Source of the DNA: Latescibacteria bacterium UBA6620
Lineage (GTDB): Bacteria > Latescibacterota > UBA2968
DNA: 64,000 nt
Direction: 5' to 3'
Assembly (NCBI GenBank): GCA_002433075.1
Contig: DJHM01000038.1
Span: 4,206-68,205, forward strand
In this document: one piece after another, positions 1 through 8,409 of the stretch
Layout: every line of letters begins with the position of its first letter
How positions within the stretch are numbered: the stretch's first letter is position 1
Program-made: the position numbers and the translations under genes
The notes under the pieces: generated by a model
Told to the model about the DNA's origin: nothing
Seen by the model: only the letters and a program-made list of their open reading frames with translations
The model's database searches: none

Positions 1-608
1 GGATCGGTGAAGGACTCAAAATCCTCGCTTGTCGAAAGCCAGACCGAGCGGCCCCATTCGGTGGGCTGTTTGACGAACGCTAGGAACCGTCCGGACTCCC
101 GATCGTGTGTAAACTGAGACTCGTCCTGACTGGGAATCGGCGGGGTATCGATCATCGTCCAGTGGAAACCGTCGGGGGAAACGGCGGGGTATCGGCTGCT
201 TGCGCTCAGGAGACCCTTGTAACGCCGATTCGGGTCCGGGTCAGTCTCGTCCCTCACACAGTGATACAGCCTGCCGGGACGCTTCTGGCTCGGATCGAAG
301 GCGGCCTGTCCTTCCGGATCGTAGGCGATGTTGTTCTCCTTCGATCCGTTCCATTCGAACAGACCCAGACTCGGCTTCTCCCAGTGTTCGCCGTCCTCCG
401 AGGTGGCATAGTAGACGTGCCCGCCGAAGTACCACCATTCCCAGAGATTCTTGTCCGAATTCCACTGAGGGCAGGTCCGGCTCTGGATGCCACCGGTGAT
501 AACGGGGCCCCACTTCTTCGGCGAGTGCAGCGTTCGGGTCGTACGCGTCTCGGTCTCGATCGCAAAATCGTCGATGAACAGCTGGCGATGTTTTCTGGGG
601 TCGATCAT
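1..608 (-). CDS. Glycosidase-like beta-propeller protein, C-terminus cut off by window edge
   Basis: The minus strand is open from about 641 to the window edge and reads a protein starting MIDPRKHRQLFIDD. It goes on with repeated patterns such as YYATSEDGEHWEKP, SPDGFHWT and LSTSEDFESF. Such 'seen-in-trace SEDG.HW' repeats are typical of five-bladed propeller glycosidase-like proteins (GH32/GH43 fold), often annotated as glycosyl hydrolase or hypothetical in Planctomycetes and Latescibacterota-type genomes. About 200 residues are visible and the C-terminus is missing. I chose ATG at 608; a GTG at 641 is also possible, and neither has a strong ribosome binding site. The substrate cannot be inferred. 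No signal peptide is visible, so it may act in the cytoplasm. Confidence 0.7.
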   Translation of the reverse strand, partial: MIDPRKHRQLFIDDFAIETETRTTRTLHSPKKWGPVITGGIQSRTCPQWNSDKNLWEWWYFGGHVYYATSEDGEHWEKPSLGLFEWNGSKENNIAYDPEGQAAFDPSQKRPGRLYHCVRDETDPDPNRRYKGLLSASSRYPAVSPDGFHWTMIDTPPIPSQDESQFTHDRESGRFLAFVKQPTEWGRSVWLSTSEDFESFTD

Positions 609-792
609 CTGGATCTCATCCGGCGGGTCGGCTTCACTCACTCGTGCGATGCAAGATGGGATGGGGAAAGATCCGTCGCAAGCGGAGCGCGGCTGCCGAA
701 ACGAAACAAGGGACTACGTCTGTGACGTAATCCCTTCTCCTGTCCGGCGCTGAACGGCGGACTCGCCAGGTCGCCTGGTTACGGCGTGCTCT

Positions 793-1635
793 TCACGAAG
801 ACTTCCCGTCCTTCTGCAGACACAGGATACCCCACGTCAGATACCCATCCTGTCCCCCGTCGATCCAGTGTTGCAGGCCTTTCTTCATCCGGTCGACGTA
901 GTCCGCGCTCACGCGGCCAACGAGGCGCGAGGCCTGGCGTTCCGTTTCCTCCAACACGCGTGTGTAGTGCCGGACGAGACAGTCCGTCATATCCTCGTAG
1001 GTGAACGTGCTGAAGCCAGCCTTCCTCCCGCTTTCGCGATAGAAGGAAGGCGAGCCGAGCGAAGAGAGATGGATGCGGTCGAAGATGGGTTGCAGAACAC
1101 CCGGCGGACAGTCATCAGCCTGCATCGGATCGGTAAACACCAGCTCGCCGTCGGGCCTCAGAACGCGGCACGCCTCGGACAGGACACGGTCTCGATCTCC
1201 ACTGTGGAGGATCGCATCCTGGGACCAGACGACGTCGAACGATACGTCTTCGCACGGGATCGACTCGAAGCTGCCATCGATCACCTCGATCCGATCGATT
1301 CCCTGTTCCTGGTTGAGCTGACGATGGCGCTCGTTTTCGACCTCGCTCAGGTTGAGCGCCGTCACGTGACAGCTGAAGGTCCTGTTGAGGTAGCGGGCTG
1401 CGCCGCCGTAGCCGGATCCCATATCGAGGACTCGACTGCCCTCGTGCAAGCCTTTCGTGATTCGCCGAGCAACCTGCTCGACCGTGCGACAGCTCGCCGT
1501 CAGGATCGTCTCGTCCGGCTCCAGGTAAATCCCAACGTGGATGTCCTCGCCACCCCAGATCTCGTGGTAGAACGCATCCGCGTCAGCGCTGTTGTAATAC
1601 TCTCGCGCCGTCGAGACGGCATCGGAATACGCCAT
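793..1635 (-). CDS. Sarcosine/dimethylglycine N-methyltransferase (betaine synthesis)
   Basis: This 280-residue class I SAM-dependent methyltransferase has the glycine-rich SAM loop VLDMGSGYGG at about residues 69-78. It also has the N-terminal FYHEIWGGEDIHVGIY segment typical of sarcosine/dimethylglycine N-methyltransferases. The family performs the last two methylations of glycine betaine synthesis, sarcosine to dimethylglycine to betaine, in the cytoplasm. Its start codon overlaps the stop of the upstream glycine/sarcosine methyltransferase (TGATG), so the two are translationally coupled. The pair suggests de novo synthesis of the compatible solute betaine and growth under salt stress. Function rests on the family match and the pairing. 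Confidence 0.9.
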   Translation of the reverse strand: MAYSDAVSTAREYYNSADADAFYHEIWGGEDIHVGIYLEPDETILTASCRTVEQVARRITKGLHEGSRVLDMGSGYGGAARYLNRTFSCHVTALNLSEVENERHRQLNQEQGIDRIEVIDGSFESIPCEDVSFDVVWSQDAILHSGDRDRVLSEACRVLRPDGELVFTDPMQADDCPPGVLQPIFDRIHLSSLGSPSFYRESGRKAGFSTFTYEDMTDCLVRHYTRVLEETERQASRLVGRVSADYVDRMKKGLQHWIDGGQDGYLTWGILCLQKDGKSS

Positions 1636-2486
1636 CAGGCAGCCCTTTCGACGTATTCCTTCTCCGCGACGTGGATGAAAAAGTCCGGTTCATCCTCTTG
1701 ATACGTTGCCTGAAAATCTCCGTAGGTCGAGGTCTCCTGAAAACCCACCTCCGTCATCAACTGACGGACGTAATTCTTCCGGAGGGGGAACATATTCAGG
1801 TGATACTTGGAGCCGTCGGGAAACGTGTAACAGAAGCGGGCAAGCCCCTCATCCACGTGCTCGGGCTCGGCCGTCACGTTTTCGCCGCAGTAGTAGTAAA
1901 CGTGCTTCGAGCTGAAGCCGTCGTCCAGAATCGCATCGTAGTTCCGGTGATCCAGGATCAGCACCCCGTCGTGCTTGAGCGCGGCGTAGTACTCCGCGAG
2001 CGCCTTCCGTCGATCCCGTTCCCGGGACATATGAGTGAAGGAGTTGCCGAGACAAATCACTGCGTCGAACACCCCGTGCACGTCCCGGTTGAGAAATCGC
2101 CAGCCCGCCTGAACGGTGCTCAGGATTTCGCCTCGCTTGCGTCCATTCTCGAAGGCCTTGGCAAGCATCTGGGGACTCCCGTCGGCACTCACGACCTCGA
2201 ACCCCTCCTGGAGCAGCCGAACGGAATGGAAGCCTGTTCCGGTCGCCACATCGAGGATTCTTCGCGCCCCCCGCTCCTTGAGATGATCGATAAAGAAGCT
2301 GCCTTCACCTTCCGCCCGGCTCTCCCAATCGATCAGCTCGTCCCATTTTTCCACGAACCCAGCGACGTATTCTTCCTGGTAGTGGTCCGTCTCCCGCACC
2401 GCCACGGGCACGTCGCCGAAGTCCTGGTCCTCCGGGATTCCGAATGGATCCTTCTCCTGCCCCTCCACCTTTGAAGCGCTCGACAC
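1635..2486 (-). CDS. Glycine/sarcosine N-methyltransferase (betaine synthesis)
   Basis: The product matches glycine sarcosine N-methyltransferases of halophiles closely along its length. Seen are ETDHYQEEYVAGFVEKWD, the SAM loop DVATGTGFHSVRLL, the block SADGSPQMLAKAFENGRKR, and CLGNSFTH. The enzyme methylates glycine to sarcosine and then dimethylglycine using SAM. I chose GTG at 2486 because AAGGA lies seven bases upstream and the resulting N-terminus fits the family length. The frame stays open to an ATG at 2561, which would add 25 residues without a clear ribosome binding site. It is the first gene of the two-gene betaine operon, and a perfect TATAAT lies upstream at 2631-2636. Confidence 0.9.
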   Translation of the reverse strand: MSSASKVEGQEKDPFGIPEDQDFGDVPVAVRETDHYQEEYVAGFVEKWDELIDWESRAEGEGSFFIDHLKERGARRILDVATGTGFHSVRLLQEGFEVVSADGSPQMLAKAFENGRKRGEILSTVQAGWRFLNRDVHGVFDAVICLGNSFTHMSRERDRRKALAEYYAALKHDGVLILDHRNYDAILDDGFSSKHVYYYCGENVTAEPEHVDEGLARFCYTFPDGSKYHLNMFPLRKNYVRQLMTEVGFQETSTYGDFQATYQEDEPDFFIHVAEKEYVERAA

Positions 2487-2630
2487 GTGGACATCCTTTC
2501 CGGCATTCCGATGTTTGGAGTCCTCATAAGTTTCGCACTCCAGCACGCGCCTGGTTGCCATCTCGTGCTATATCTTCTATAACGGATGCCACCCAACGAA
2601 TGTGTGATCCTGCAACCTCGCAGGTAAATC

Positions 2631-2636
2631 ATTATA
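2631..2636 (-). promoter_or_regulatory. Probable -10 element of the betaine operon
   Basis: A perfect TATAAT hexamer on the minus strand sits 70 to 145 bases upstream of the two candidate starts of the glycine/sarcosine methyltransferase. No good -35 hexamer is seen at 16 to 18 bases, so the promoter may depend on an activator or another sigma factor, as would suit an osmotically induced gene. That last point is inference. Confidence 0.45.
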
Positions 2637-2791
2637 AAACAAGAATTTTTGCGCAGAGAAGAATAAATTTAACTTATGTACCCACCCAGCCTTGCTACAC
2701 ATAACCCGGCTCTCTCGGTGTCCTTCTTTCTTTTCTGCGAACGAAGCGTCTGAAACGATGACCGGCGGCCACTGATTTCGTGTACACAGAT

Positions 2792-2823
2792 CAGGGGCTT
2801 ACACGCTCACGTGTAAGCCCCTG
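2792..2823 (-). terminator. Strong hairpin downstream of the glycolytic operon and tRNA-Leu
   Basis: A perfect 13-bp stem (CAGGGGCTTACAC with its complement) closes a six-base loop at 2805-2810. It lies just past the 3' end of the minus-strand tRNA-Leu gene and between two operons. No U-run follows on either strand, so termination may be weak or factor-aided. It could also serve as an RNA-processing signal for the tRNA transcript. Confidence 0.55.
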
Positions 2824-2840
2824 AAGAACCACAATTTATT

Positions 2841-2927
2841 TGGTGCCGAAGAGGAGACTCGAACTCCTACGGGCTGACGCCCACTACGCCCTCAACGTAG
2901 CGTGTCTACCAATTCCACCACTTCGGC
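2841..2927 (-). tRNA. tRNA-Leu, anticodon GAG
   Basis: The minus strand folds into a class II tRNA of 87 nt. The acceptor stem is GCCGAAG with CTTCGGC, the anticodon stem-loop is CTACG-TTGAGGG-CGTAG, there is a long variable arm (GGGCGTCAGCCC), and the T-loop is TTCGAGT. The anticodon GAG reads CUC and CUU leucine codons. The terminal CCA is encoded. It lies 7 bases after the secG stop and is probably cotranscribed with the glycolytic operon. Confidence 0.95.
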
Positions 2928-2933
2928 ACTAGA

Positions 2934-3329
2934 TCAGTTGGTTGTCGTGTCTGTTGACGCAGGCGTTGTTGCTTCGGTCGCCGGCGTTGTCGCATCGAGA
3001 GGCAGGGGTGCCTCGGGCTGCGTAAGGGGTACCGGGGTGCCCTGCTGTTGCAGCATTTTTTCCGCAGCGGTCTCGGGCAGCGACTCGCCCGTCCGAGCGG
3101 TGTACCACAGCCCCACGCAAGTGGCGAAGAACAATACCCCCGAATAGGTCGTCACTTTGGTCAGAAACGTGGCCGCGCCACCGCCACCGAAAAGCTGGCT
3201 GCCGCCTCCGCCGCCCATTCCGCCGAACGCTCCTCCCGCGAGGCCGCCACCGCGCCCAGCCTGCATCAGAATGGAGACGATCATGACCACACAGACCAGG
3301 ATGTGCACACCTAAGAGAAGATAATACAT
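2934..3329 (-). CDS. secG: Protein translocase subunit SecG
   Basis: The 131-residue product starts MYYLLLGVHILVCVVMI, a first membrane helix. The glycine-rich cytoplasmic loop of SecG follows (MQAGRGGGLAGGAFGG and more Gly), then a second helix at about residues 53-72 and a Pro/Thr-rich acidic tail. SecG is the small helper subunit of the SecYEG channel in the inner membrane. The tail is longer than in E. coli and of low complexity. The start is ATG at 3329, ten bases after the tpiA stop, with GAGG nine bases upstream. A tpiA-secG neighbourhood is common in many bacteria. Confidence 0.93.
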   Translation of the reverse strand: MYYLLLGVHILVCVVMIVSILMQAGRGGGLAGGAFGGMGGGGGSQLFGGGGAATFLTKVTTYSGVLFFATCVGLWYTARTGESLPETAAEKMLQQQGTPVPLTQPEAPLPLDATTPATEATTPASTDTTTN

Positions 3330-3339
3330 AGCGAAAACC

Positions 3340-4104
3340 TCAACTCTCTGCTGCCTTGACGATGGCGGCAAATGAATCGGCCTCGAGCGAAGCCCCACCA
3401 ATCAGCCCACCATCGATGTCCGGTTTGGAAAACAGTTCTACCGCATTGTCGGGCTTCACGGAGCCACCGTACTGAATCCGAACCCCGTCTGCCGTCGACT
3501 GGCCAGCCAATCCGGCCAGCTCACCGCGAATCTGAGCGTGAACTTCCTCAGCCTGCTCGGGCGTCGCCGTCAATCCTGTTCCGATGGCCCAGACAGGCTC
3601 GTAGGCCATTACGATTCTCGCGACGTCATCTGACCCGATTCCTTCGAGCGCGCCGTTGACTTGAGCGCTTATCACGCGGGCCGTCGTACCACTCTCTCGT
3701 TCGCTTTGGGACTCGCCGACACAAACAATCGGCGTCAGGCCGGCCTCGATGGCCGCTCTCAAACGCCGATTCACGGTTTCATCCGTCTCGCCGAAGAATT
3801 GCCGACGCTCCGAATGACCTAATATAACGTGGCTGCATCCGGCGGTCAACAGCATCGCCGTTGAGATCTCGCCCGTGTAGGCGCCTTCGGACTCCCAGTG
3901 TACGTTCTGACCCCCCACCTCGATATTCGTCCCCGCAACAGCTGCTGACACACGATCGAGCCCCGTGAACGTCGGGCAGACAACCACATCGACATCGTCC
4001 ACTCCGCTCACCACACCCGCAACTTCCCGGGCGAGGGACTCCGACTCGTCCACCGTTTTGTTCATCTTCCAGTTACCGGCCACGATGGGTCGTCTGTTAC
4101 TCAT
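3340..4104 (-). CDS. tpiA: Triosephosphate isomerase
   Basis: A full-length 254-residue TIM barrel that interconverts dihydroxyacetone phosphate and glyceraldehyde 3-phosphate. Catalytic residues are in place: Asn11 and Lys13 in GNWKMN, His97 in GHSERR and Glu169 in AYEPVWAIGTG. The phosphate-binding YGGSVKPDN motif is near the C-terminus. It is the fourth enzyme gene of the operon, 33 bases after pgk and 10 bases before secG. Confidence 0.97.
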   Translation of the reverse strand: MSNRRPIVAGNWKMNKTVDESESLAREVAGVVSGVDDVDVVVCPTFTGLDRVSAAVAGTNIEVGGQNVHWESEGAYTGEISTAMLLTAGCSHVILGHSERRQFFGETDETVNRRLRAAIEAGLTPIVCVGESQSERESGTTARVISAQVNGALEGIGSDDVARIVMAYEPVWAIGTGLTATPEQAEEVHAQIRGELAGLAGQSTADGVRIQYGGSVKPDNAVELFSKPDIDGGLIGGASLEADSFAAIVKAAES

Positions 4105-4137
4105 CGGGATTCCCTTCTGTCGGGAAAAATGAAAGAA

Positions 4138-5334
4138 TCAGTTGGCATAGGACAGCGCCTCGACACCGGGAAGCGCCTTTCCCTCAAGAAACTCGAGCGA
4201 GGCCCCTCCACCGGTGGAAACGTGGCTGATCCGGTCCTGCAGTCCCAGGTCAACCACAGCAGCGGCGGTTTCGCCTCCGCCCACGACGGTCGTCGCTCCG
4301 TTGTCGGTTGCCTCCGCCATCGCCCGGGCTACAGCTTTGGTCCCATTCGAGAACGGCGTCATCTCGAAGACCCCCATCGGGCCGTTCCAGACCACGGTCC
4401 TGGCCTTTCCTATCCATTCGCCGAACAATGCCTGCGTCTCGGGCCCGATATCTGCCGCTTCCTGGTCCACGGGGATCGAGGCACGGTCGACGACAGCTGT
4501 GACCGCATCCTCCGACAGGCCCGTCGCCACCACAGAGTCGACAGGCAGCACCAGGTCGATGCCCGCCTTCTCCGCCTCGCCCACAATCTCTTCAGCCACG
4601 GCCATCCGGTCCTCTTCCAGCAGGGAACGTCCGATCTCCAGACCCATCACCTTGAAGAAGGTGTAGGCCATCCCACCCCCGATCAGGAGCGCATCGACCT
4701 TCGTCATCAGCTGGCTGATCACGTCGATTTTTCCCGAGACCTTCGCGCCTCCCATCACCGCCACGAATGGCTTCTCCGGGTCCGACAGGGCGCCGTCCAG
4801 ATACTCGAGTTCTTTCTGCATCAGCAGACCTGCTGCACACGTCGCGAAGTGATGCGTGAGGCCTTCTGTCGAGGCGTGCGCCCGGTGAGCGGTCCCGAAC
4901 GCGTCGTTCACGAAGAGGTCTGCGAAAGCAGCAAACTCCATCGCAAATGCCGGGTTGTTGTCCTCTTCTTCAGGGTGAAACCGAAGGTTCTCGAGGATCA
5001 GCACTTCGTTCGCGGACTGGGCCTTCGTAGCAGCCCTGGCCACATCACCCACGCACTCGGGCACGAACCGGACCGGTTCATCGATCAGGCCGTCGAGAAT
5101 CTCTGCGACCGGTTCCAGGGAGAGAGCGTCGACACGTTCCCCTCCCGGCCTTCCCAGATGGGAGATCAAGACAGGTCGTCCACCCTGGTCCAGGATGTAG
5201 CGAATCGTCGGAAGAGATGCGAGAAGGCGGGTATCGTCCTGCACGACGCCTTCGTCGAGCGGAACGTTGAAATCGACACGAACAAGGACCTGCCTGCCCG
5301 ACAGATCCACATCTTTGATCGACAGCTTGGACAC
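4138..5334 (-). CDS. pgk: Phosphoglycerate kinase
   Basis: The 398-residue product carries the N-terminal VLVRVDFNVPLD signature at about residues 16-27, the substrate-binding HLGRPGG, and the C-terminal nucleotide-binding motifs GGGMAYTF and VVGGGETAAAV. It transfers the acyl phosphate of 1,3-bisphosphoglycerate to ADP. Translation starts with GTG directly after the gap stop codon (TAAGTG) and without a clear ribosome binding site of its own. This suggests coupling to gap translation. Confidence 0.97.
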   Translation of the reverse strand: MSKLSIKDVDLSGRQVLVRVDFNVPLDEGVVQDDTRLLASLPTIRYILDQGGRPVLISHLGRPGGERVDALSLEPVAEILDGLIDEPVRFVPECVGDVARAATKAQSANEVLILENLRFHPEEEDNNPAFAMEFAAFADLFVNDAFGTAHRAHASTEGLTHHFATCAAGLLMQKELEYLDGALSDPEKPFVAVMGGAKVSGKIDVISQLMTKVDALLIGGGMAYTFFKVMGLEIGRSLLEEDRMAVAEEIVGEAEKAGIDLVLPVDSVVATGLSEDAVTAVVDRASIPVDQEAADIGPETQALFGEWIGKARTVVWNGPMGVFEMTPFSNGTKAVARAMAEATDNGATTVVGGGETAAAVVDLGLQDRISHVSTGGGASLEFLEGKALPGVEALSYAN

Positions 5335-6327
5335 TTAACTCGCGATTTTCCTGACGAGATCAATACAACGATTGGAATAGCCCCATTCGTTGTCATACCA
5401 CCCGCAGACTTTCACGAGGTTGCCTTCCATAACGGCCGTGATCTGGGCATCGAAGATGCAGGAGTGCGGGTTCCCGATAACGTCGGCAGACACGATCGGA
5501 TCTTCCGTGTACTCCAGAATGCCCTTCAACGAGCCTTCCGCATTCGACCTGAAGGCCTCGTTGACGGCTGCGACGGATGTTGCCGTCTTCAGGGTTGCGA
5601 CGAAGTCCGTGAAGGACCCATCCGGCGTGGGGATGCGGACTGCCATCCCGTCCAGTTTCCCGTTCAATTCGGGAATCACCTTGCCCACGGCACTCGCAGC
5701 CCCCGTCGTTGTTGGAATCATCGACACAGCTGCGGACCGAGCCCTTCGTAGATCCTCGTGCGGTGCGTCAAGCACCCGCTGGTCCCCCGTGTAGGAATGG
5801 ATCGTCGTCATCAGCCCGCGCTCCACCCCGAAGGCGTCGTTCAAGGTCTTGACCATCGGGGCGAGACAATTCGTCGTGCAGGAAGCGTTGGACATCACCG
5901 TATCGTCGTCGGACAGCGTATCGTCGTTGATTCCGAAGACAACCGTGGGCAGGTCTCCTTTTCCGGGCGCCGAGATGATCACCTTCCGGGCGCCCCCCTT
6001 GAGGTGCTGTGAAGCTCCATCTTTGCTCGTGAAGAAACCCGTCGACTCGATCACGATCTCCACGCCCTGGTCACCCCAGGCCAGGTTACCAGGGTCACGT
6101 TCGGAGAAAACCTTGACCTTCTTGCCGTCGACGAGCAGGGCCCCATCGGCAGCCTCGACACATCCGGGATATCGTCCGTGCGTCGAGTCGTACTTGAGCA
6201 GGTGGGCCAGTGTCGCTTCGTCAGTCAGGTCGTTAATTGCGGCAACTTCAATGCCCTGCGACTGCGCCGCACGGTAGACCAGCCGACCGATTCGGCCGAA
6301 CCCGTTGATCCCAATCCTTACTGCCAT
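5335..6327 (-). CDS. gap: Glyceraldehyde-3-phosphate dehydrogenase, NAD type
   Basis: The 330-residue protein has the Rossmann motif INGFGRIGR at residues 7-15, Asp33 in AINDL (usual in NAD-preferring enzymes), and the catalytic Cys150 in SNASCTTNC. The phosphorylating-type C-terminus WYDNEWGYSNR is also present. The start is ATG at 6327, chosen over an ATG at 6360 because AGGAGG lies five bases upstream and the family begins MAVRIGING. It follows the phosphofructokinase gene by 40 bases in the same operon. Confidence 0.97.
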   Translation of the reverse strand: MAVRIGINGFGRIGRLVYRAAQSQGIEVAAINDLTDEATLAHLLKYDSTHGRYPGCVEAADGALLVDGKKVKVFSERDPGNLAWGDQGVEIVIESTGFFTSKDGASQHLKGGARKVIISAPGKGDLPTVVFGINDDTLSDDDTVMSNASCTTNCLAPMVKTLNDAFGVERGLMTTIHSYTGDQRVLDAPHEDLRRARSAAVSMIPTTTGAASAVGKVIPELNGKLDGMAVRIPTPDGSFTDFVATLKTATSVAAVNEAFRSNAEGSLKGILEYTEDPIVSADVIGNPHSCIFDAQITAVMEGNLVKVCGWYDNEWGYSNRCIDLVRKIAS

Positions 6328-6366
6328 CTGGTCCTCCTCATTCCACTCCCCCCTCACCACCGGCGC

Positions 6367-7404
6367 TCACCCGAAGAAGACTTTTGCGATATCGTAGAGT
6401 CCCATATCGACGGTGCGATTCTTCGATACGGCGTCCTTGATTTCGACAGGCACGATCTCCGTGCCCCGGAGCGCAACCATCTTTCCAAAGTCGCCCTGAG
6501 CAACCAGGTCGATCGCCGCGATGCCGAAACGCGTACCAAGCACGCGGTCGAATGCGGTGGGGCTTCCCCCCCGTTGAATGTGTCCGAGCACGGTCACTCG
6601 TGTTTCGTAGCCTGTTTCCTTTTCGATCTGCTCACCCAGGACATTCCCGATTCCGCCAAGCCGAACGTGACCGAAGGCGTCCCTCTCGTCCGACTGGAGC
6701 ACCATACTGTCATCGGCGAGCTTTGCTCCTTCGGCGACGACGATGATGCTGAACGTCTTGCCTCGTTCGTGGCGGAGCCGAATCACGTCGCAGACATCCT
6801 GAAGCCGGAACGGCTCCTCTGGAATCAACACAACGTCAGCACCACCGGCGATCCCGGACTCGACCGCAATCCACCCTGCGTGACGCCCCATCACTTCACA
6901 CACCATCACCCGGTTGTGAGACTCCGCCGTTGTGTGGAGTCGATCCACCGCCTCCATCACGACGTTGATTGCCGTGTCGAACCCGAACGTCTGGTCGGTG
7001 CCGTCGAGATCGTTGTCGATTGTCTTGGGCACACCGACCACTTTGACCCCGTCCTCGTAGAGCTGGGATGCCACACCGATCGTGTCGTCCCCACCCACCG
7101 CGATCAGCGCATCCAGCCCGAGGCGGGCCATATTGTCCTTCACCGTCAATTCGCCCTTTTCTTCGCTGAACGGGTTCGTCCGCGAGGTCCCCAGGATGGT
7201 TCCGCCTTTCGGCAGGATGCCCGAAACCTCCTTCAGATCGAGCGGCTTGTAGAGCCCTTCCATCATCCCCCGCCAGCCCTCGAGGATGCCGATGATTTCC
7301 ATATCGTAAACGTCGATCCCTTTACGGGCGACAGCTCGTATCACAGCATTGAGCCCGGGACAATCTCCTCCGCCTGTCAGAATCCCCACGCGTCGAGCAG
7401 ACAT
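6367..7404 (-). CDS. 6-phosphofructokinase, probably pyrophosphate-dependent
   Basis: The 345-residue PfkA-family protein has the N-terminal loop GILTGGGDCPGLNAVIR and the catalytic segment TIDND at residues 128-132. Two positions set phosphoryl-donor choice in this family. Where the E. coli ATP enzyme has GGDGS, this protein has GGDDT (Asp107), and where E. coli has PGTIDND it has PKTIDND (Lys127). An Asp/Lys pair is the hallmark of PPi-using enzymes, which run reversibly. The start is ATG at 7404, with GAGG seven bases upstream; an in-frame ATG two codons earlier is too close to that site. It heads the glycolytic operon. PPi use is inferred from the two residues. Confidence 0.88.
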   Translation of the reverse strand: MSARRVGILTGGGDCPGLNAVIRAVARKGIDVYDMEIIGILEGWRGMMEGLYKPLDLKEVSGILPKGGTILGTSRTNPFSEEKGELTVKDNMARLGLDALIAVGGDDTIGVASQLYEDGVKVVGVPKTIDNDLDGTDQTFGFDTAINVVMEAVDRLHTTAESHNRVMVCEVMGRHAGWIAVESGIAGGADVVLIPEEPFRLQDVCDVIRLRHERGKTFSIIVVAEGAKLADDSMVLQSDERDAFGHVRLGGIGNVLGEQIEKETGYETRVTVLGHIQRGGSPTAFDRVLGTRFGIAAIDLVAQGDFGKMVALRGTEIVPVEIKDAVSKNRTVDMGLYDIAKVFFG

Positions 7405-7501
7405 ATGCATTCCTCGCGTTTGCAGCTGGATGATTACCCCGCCTTATACCGGGCAAGGGTCCCACTCCATCGCCACTCGTTTTTTCGCAGCAACCAAGAA
7501 A

Positions 7502-7528
7502 AGTATACAGGCACCTTTATCGTGTCAA
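7502..7528 (-). promoter_or_regulatory. Sigma70-like promoter of the glycolytic operon
   Basis: On the minus strand TTGACA (7523-7528) is followed after 15 bases by TATACT (7502-7507). An alternative -10 TACTTT gives a 17-base spacer. It lies about 100 bases upstream of the phosphofructokinase start and is the only good promoter match in this gap. Confidence 0.55.
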
Positions 7529-7841
7529 GTTTCACGGACAGGCTCAGGGTACCAAAGTGTTTGTTTCAAAAGCACTTCAGTGACTACGGGGGGGCGTGAA
7601 CAGGTGAGAAAAAGGACGTTTTCGACCGGGATCAGGATGGACCTGTTTGAGGAACTAATGGAAAAAGGATACCTGATGAATCGGCCTGTCCCTCCGGCTG
7701 ACTTCCCAACCCGGATATCGGTTCCCTCCAGGTGCGGGCCTCAGCCGGAAGCCGAATCTGACACTTATCGAGCCCGATTCTCCCAACCGTCCGGTAACCT
7801 ACGGGTTGCAAGACGCCGAACCGATCGATGGGCCCTCGCAG
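7529..7841. other. Non-coding gap between comF and the glycolytic operon
   Basis: No gene is supported here. A plus-strand open frame crosses it but has neither a ribosome binding site nor a recognisable sequence. The stretch probably holds the comF 3' end region and upstream control sequence for the glycolytic operon. A run of seven G at about 7590 is the only oddity. Confidence 0.4.
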
Positions 7842-7947
7842 TCAGACCTGGTCCTCCCCATAGGGACAGGCTATAGCCATCACATCCGCCGAGGATGCCC
7901 CGGCCACGAGAAGCGCCTCCACGCAGGCGTTGACCGTTGCCCCCGTC

Positions 7948-7952
7948 GTGAC
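7948..7952. repeat. Left copy of 5-bp direct repeat flanking the comF insert
   Basis: GTGAC (GTCAC on the comF strand), matched by the copy at 9915-9919. One copy restores the comF reading frame when the insert is removed, as expected of a target-site duplication or of microhomology at an insertion. Confidence 0.6.
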
Positions 7953-8081
7953 GAGCGCACCACAAACTTTCCGAGCCAAATCAGCGTTAACACGAATGTT
8001 CTGATAAATCGAGAAATTTCAGGTATTTCGAGAGGGGAACTGAAATAGGTAGGACGTTGATGCTTCAGGGTTTAGAACAAT

Positions 8082-8209
8082 CACCCCCCCTTGCGTCCGT
8101 ACAAAGGGGGCTTCTCGGCTCCCGACCCAGACGGTCACTAGGTCGGGTAGAACCCGATAACGTAAGTTGGGGTGGCTTACCCACCGGGCAACCCGGTTTA
8201 GGCCACCCA
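8082..8209. other. Structured non-coding stretch with three consecutive hairpins
   Basis: Three stems follow each other inside the insert. CCCCCTT pairs with AAGGGGG around 8086-8109. CCCGACC pairs with GGTCGGG around 8122-8147. GGGTGGC pairs with GCCACCC around 8170-8209 and encloses a CCGGG/CCCGG inner stem. A minus-strand open frame of 83 codons (8019-8270) overlaps it but resembles no family I know. The dense pairing suggests a structured RNA or a DNA site such as an origin or recombination site. Confidence 0.4.
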
Positions 8210-8383
8210 CGGCTCTGCAAACCCGATTCAATTGTCGCGAGGGCATGACGCGGGAAGCAGGCGAAATCACATTCCAGTAACTGCGTGCGCTATGCTTGTG
8301 AACTCCTTCATCAATTTGTTATGCCATTGATAGGCATCCGGGATATTCCACAGGGCAGGCTCAGTTCTGGGTCAAGTAGGAAT

Positions 8384-8409
8384 GCCCCCTGCCTGGGAAA
8401 GCAGGGGGC
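8384..8409. terminator. Perfect 9-bp GC-rich hairpin
   Basis: GCCCCCTGC and its complement flank an eight-base loop. There is no U-run on either strand. It lies within the insert and downstream of the RAMA-like gene, so a role as a transcription block is possible. Confidence 0.35.

Noticed and set aside
105..725. 206-codon plus-strand open frame at the left edge
   Set aside because: The opposite strand reads a clear propeller protein with repeated SEDG.HW-type motifs across the same bases.
4129..5751. 540-codon open frame opposite pgk and gap
   Set aside because: It is a mirror of two well-conserved enzyme genes in a GC-rich genome and has no recognisable domain or ribosome binding site. 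Similar mirrors opposite polX (31578-32858), korA (38926-39969) and the dehydratase (61020-62099) were left out for the same reason.
8019..8270. 83-codon minus-strand open frame as a gene
   Set aside because: No known family, no ribosome binding site, and it overlaps three strong hairpins that explain the sequence better.
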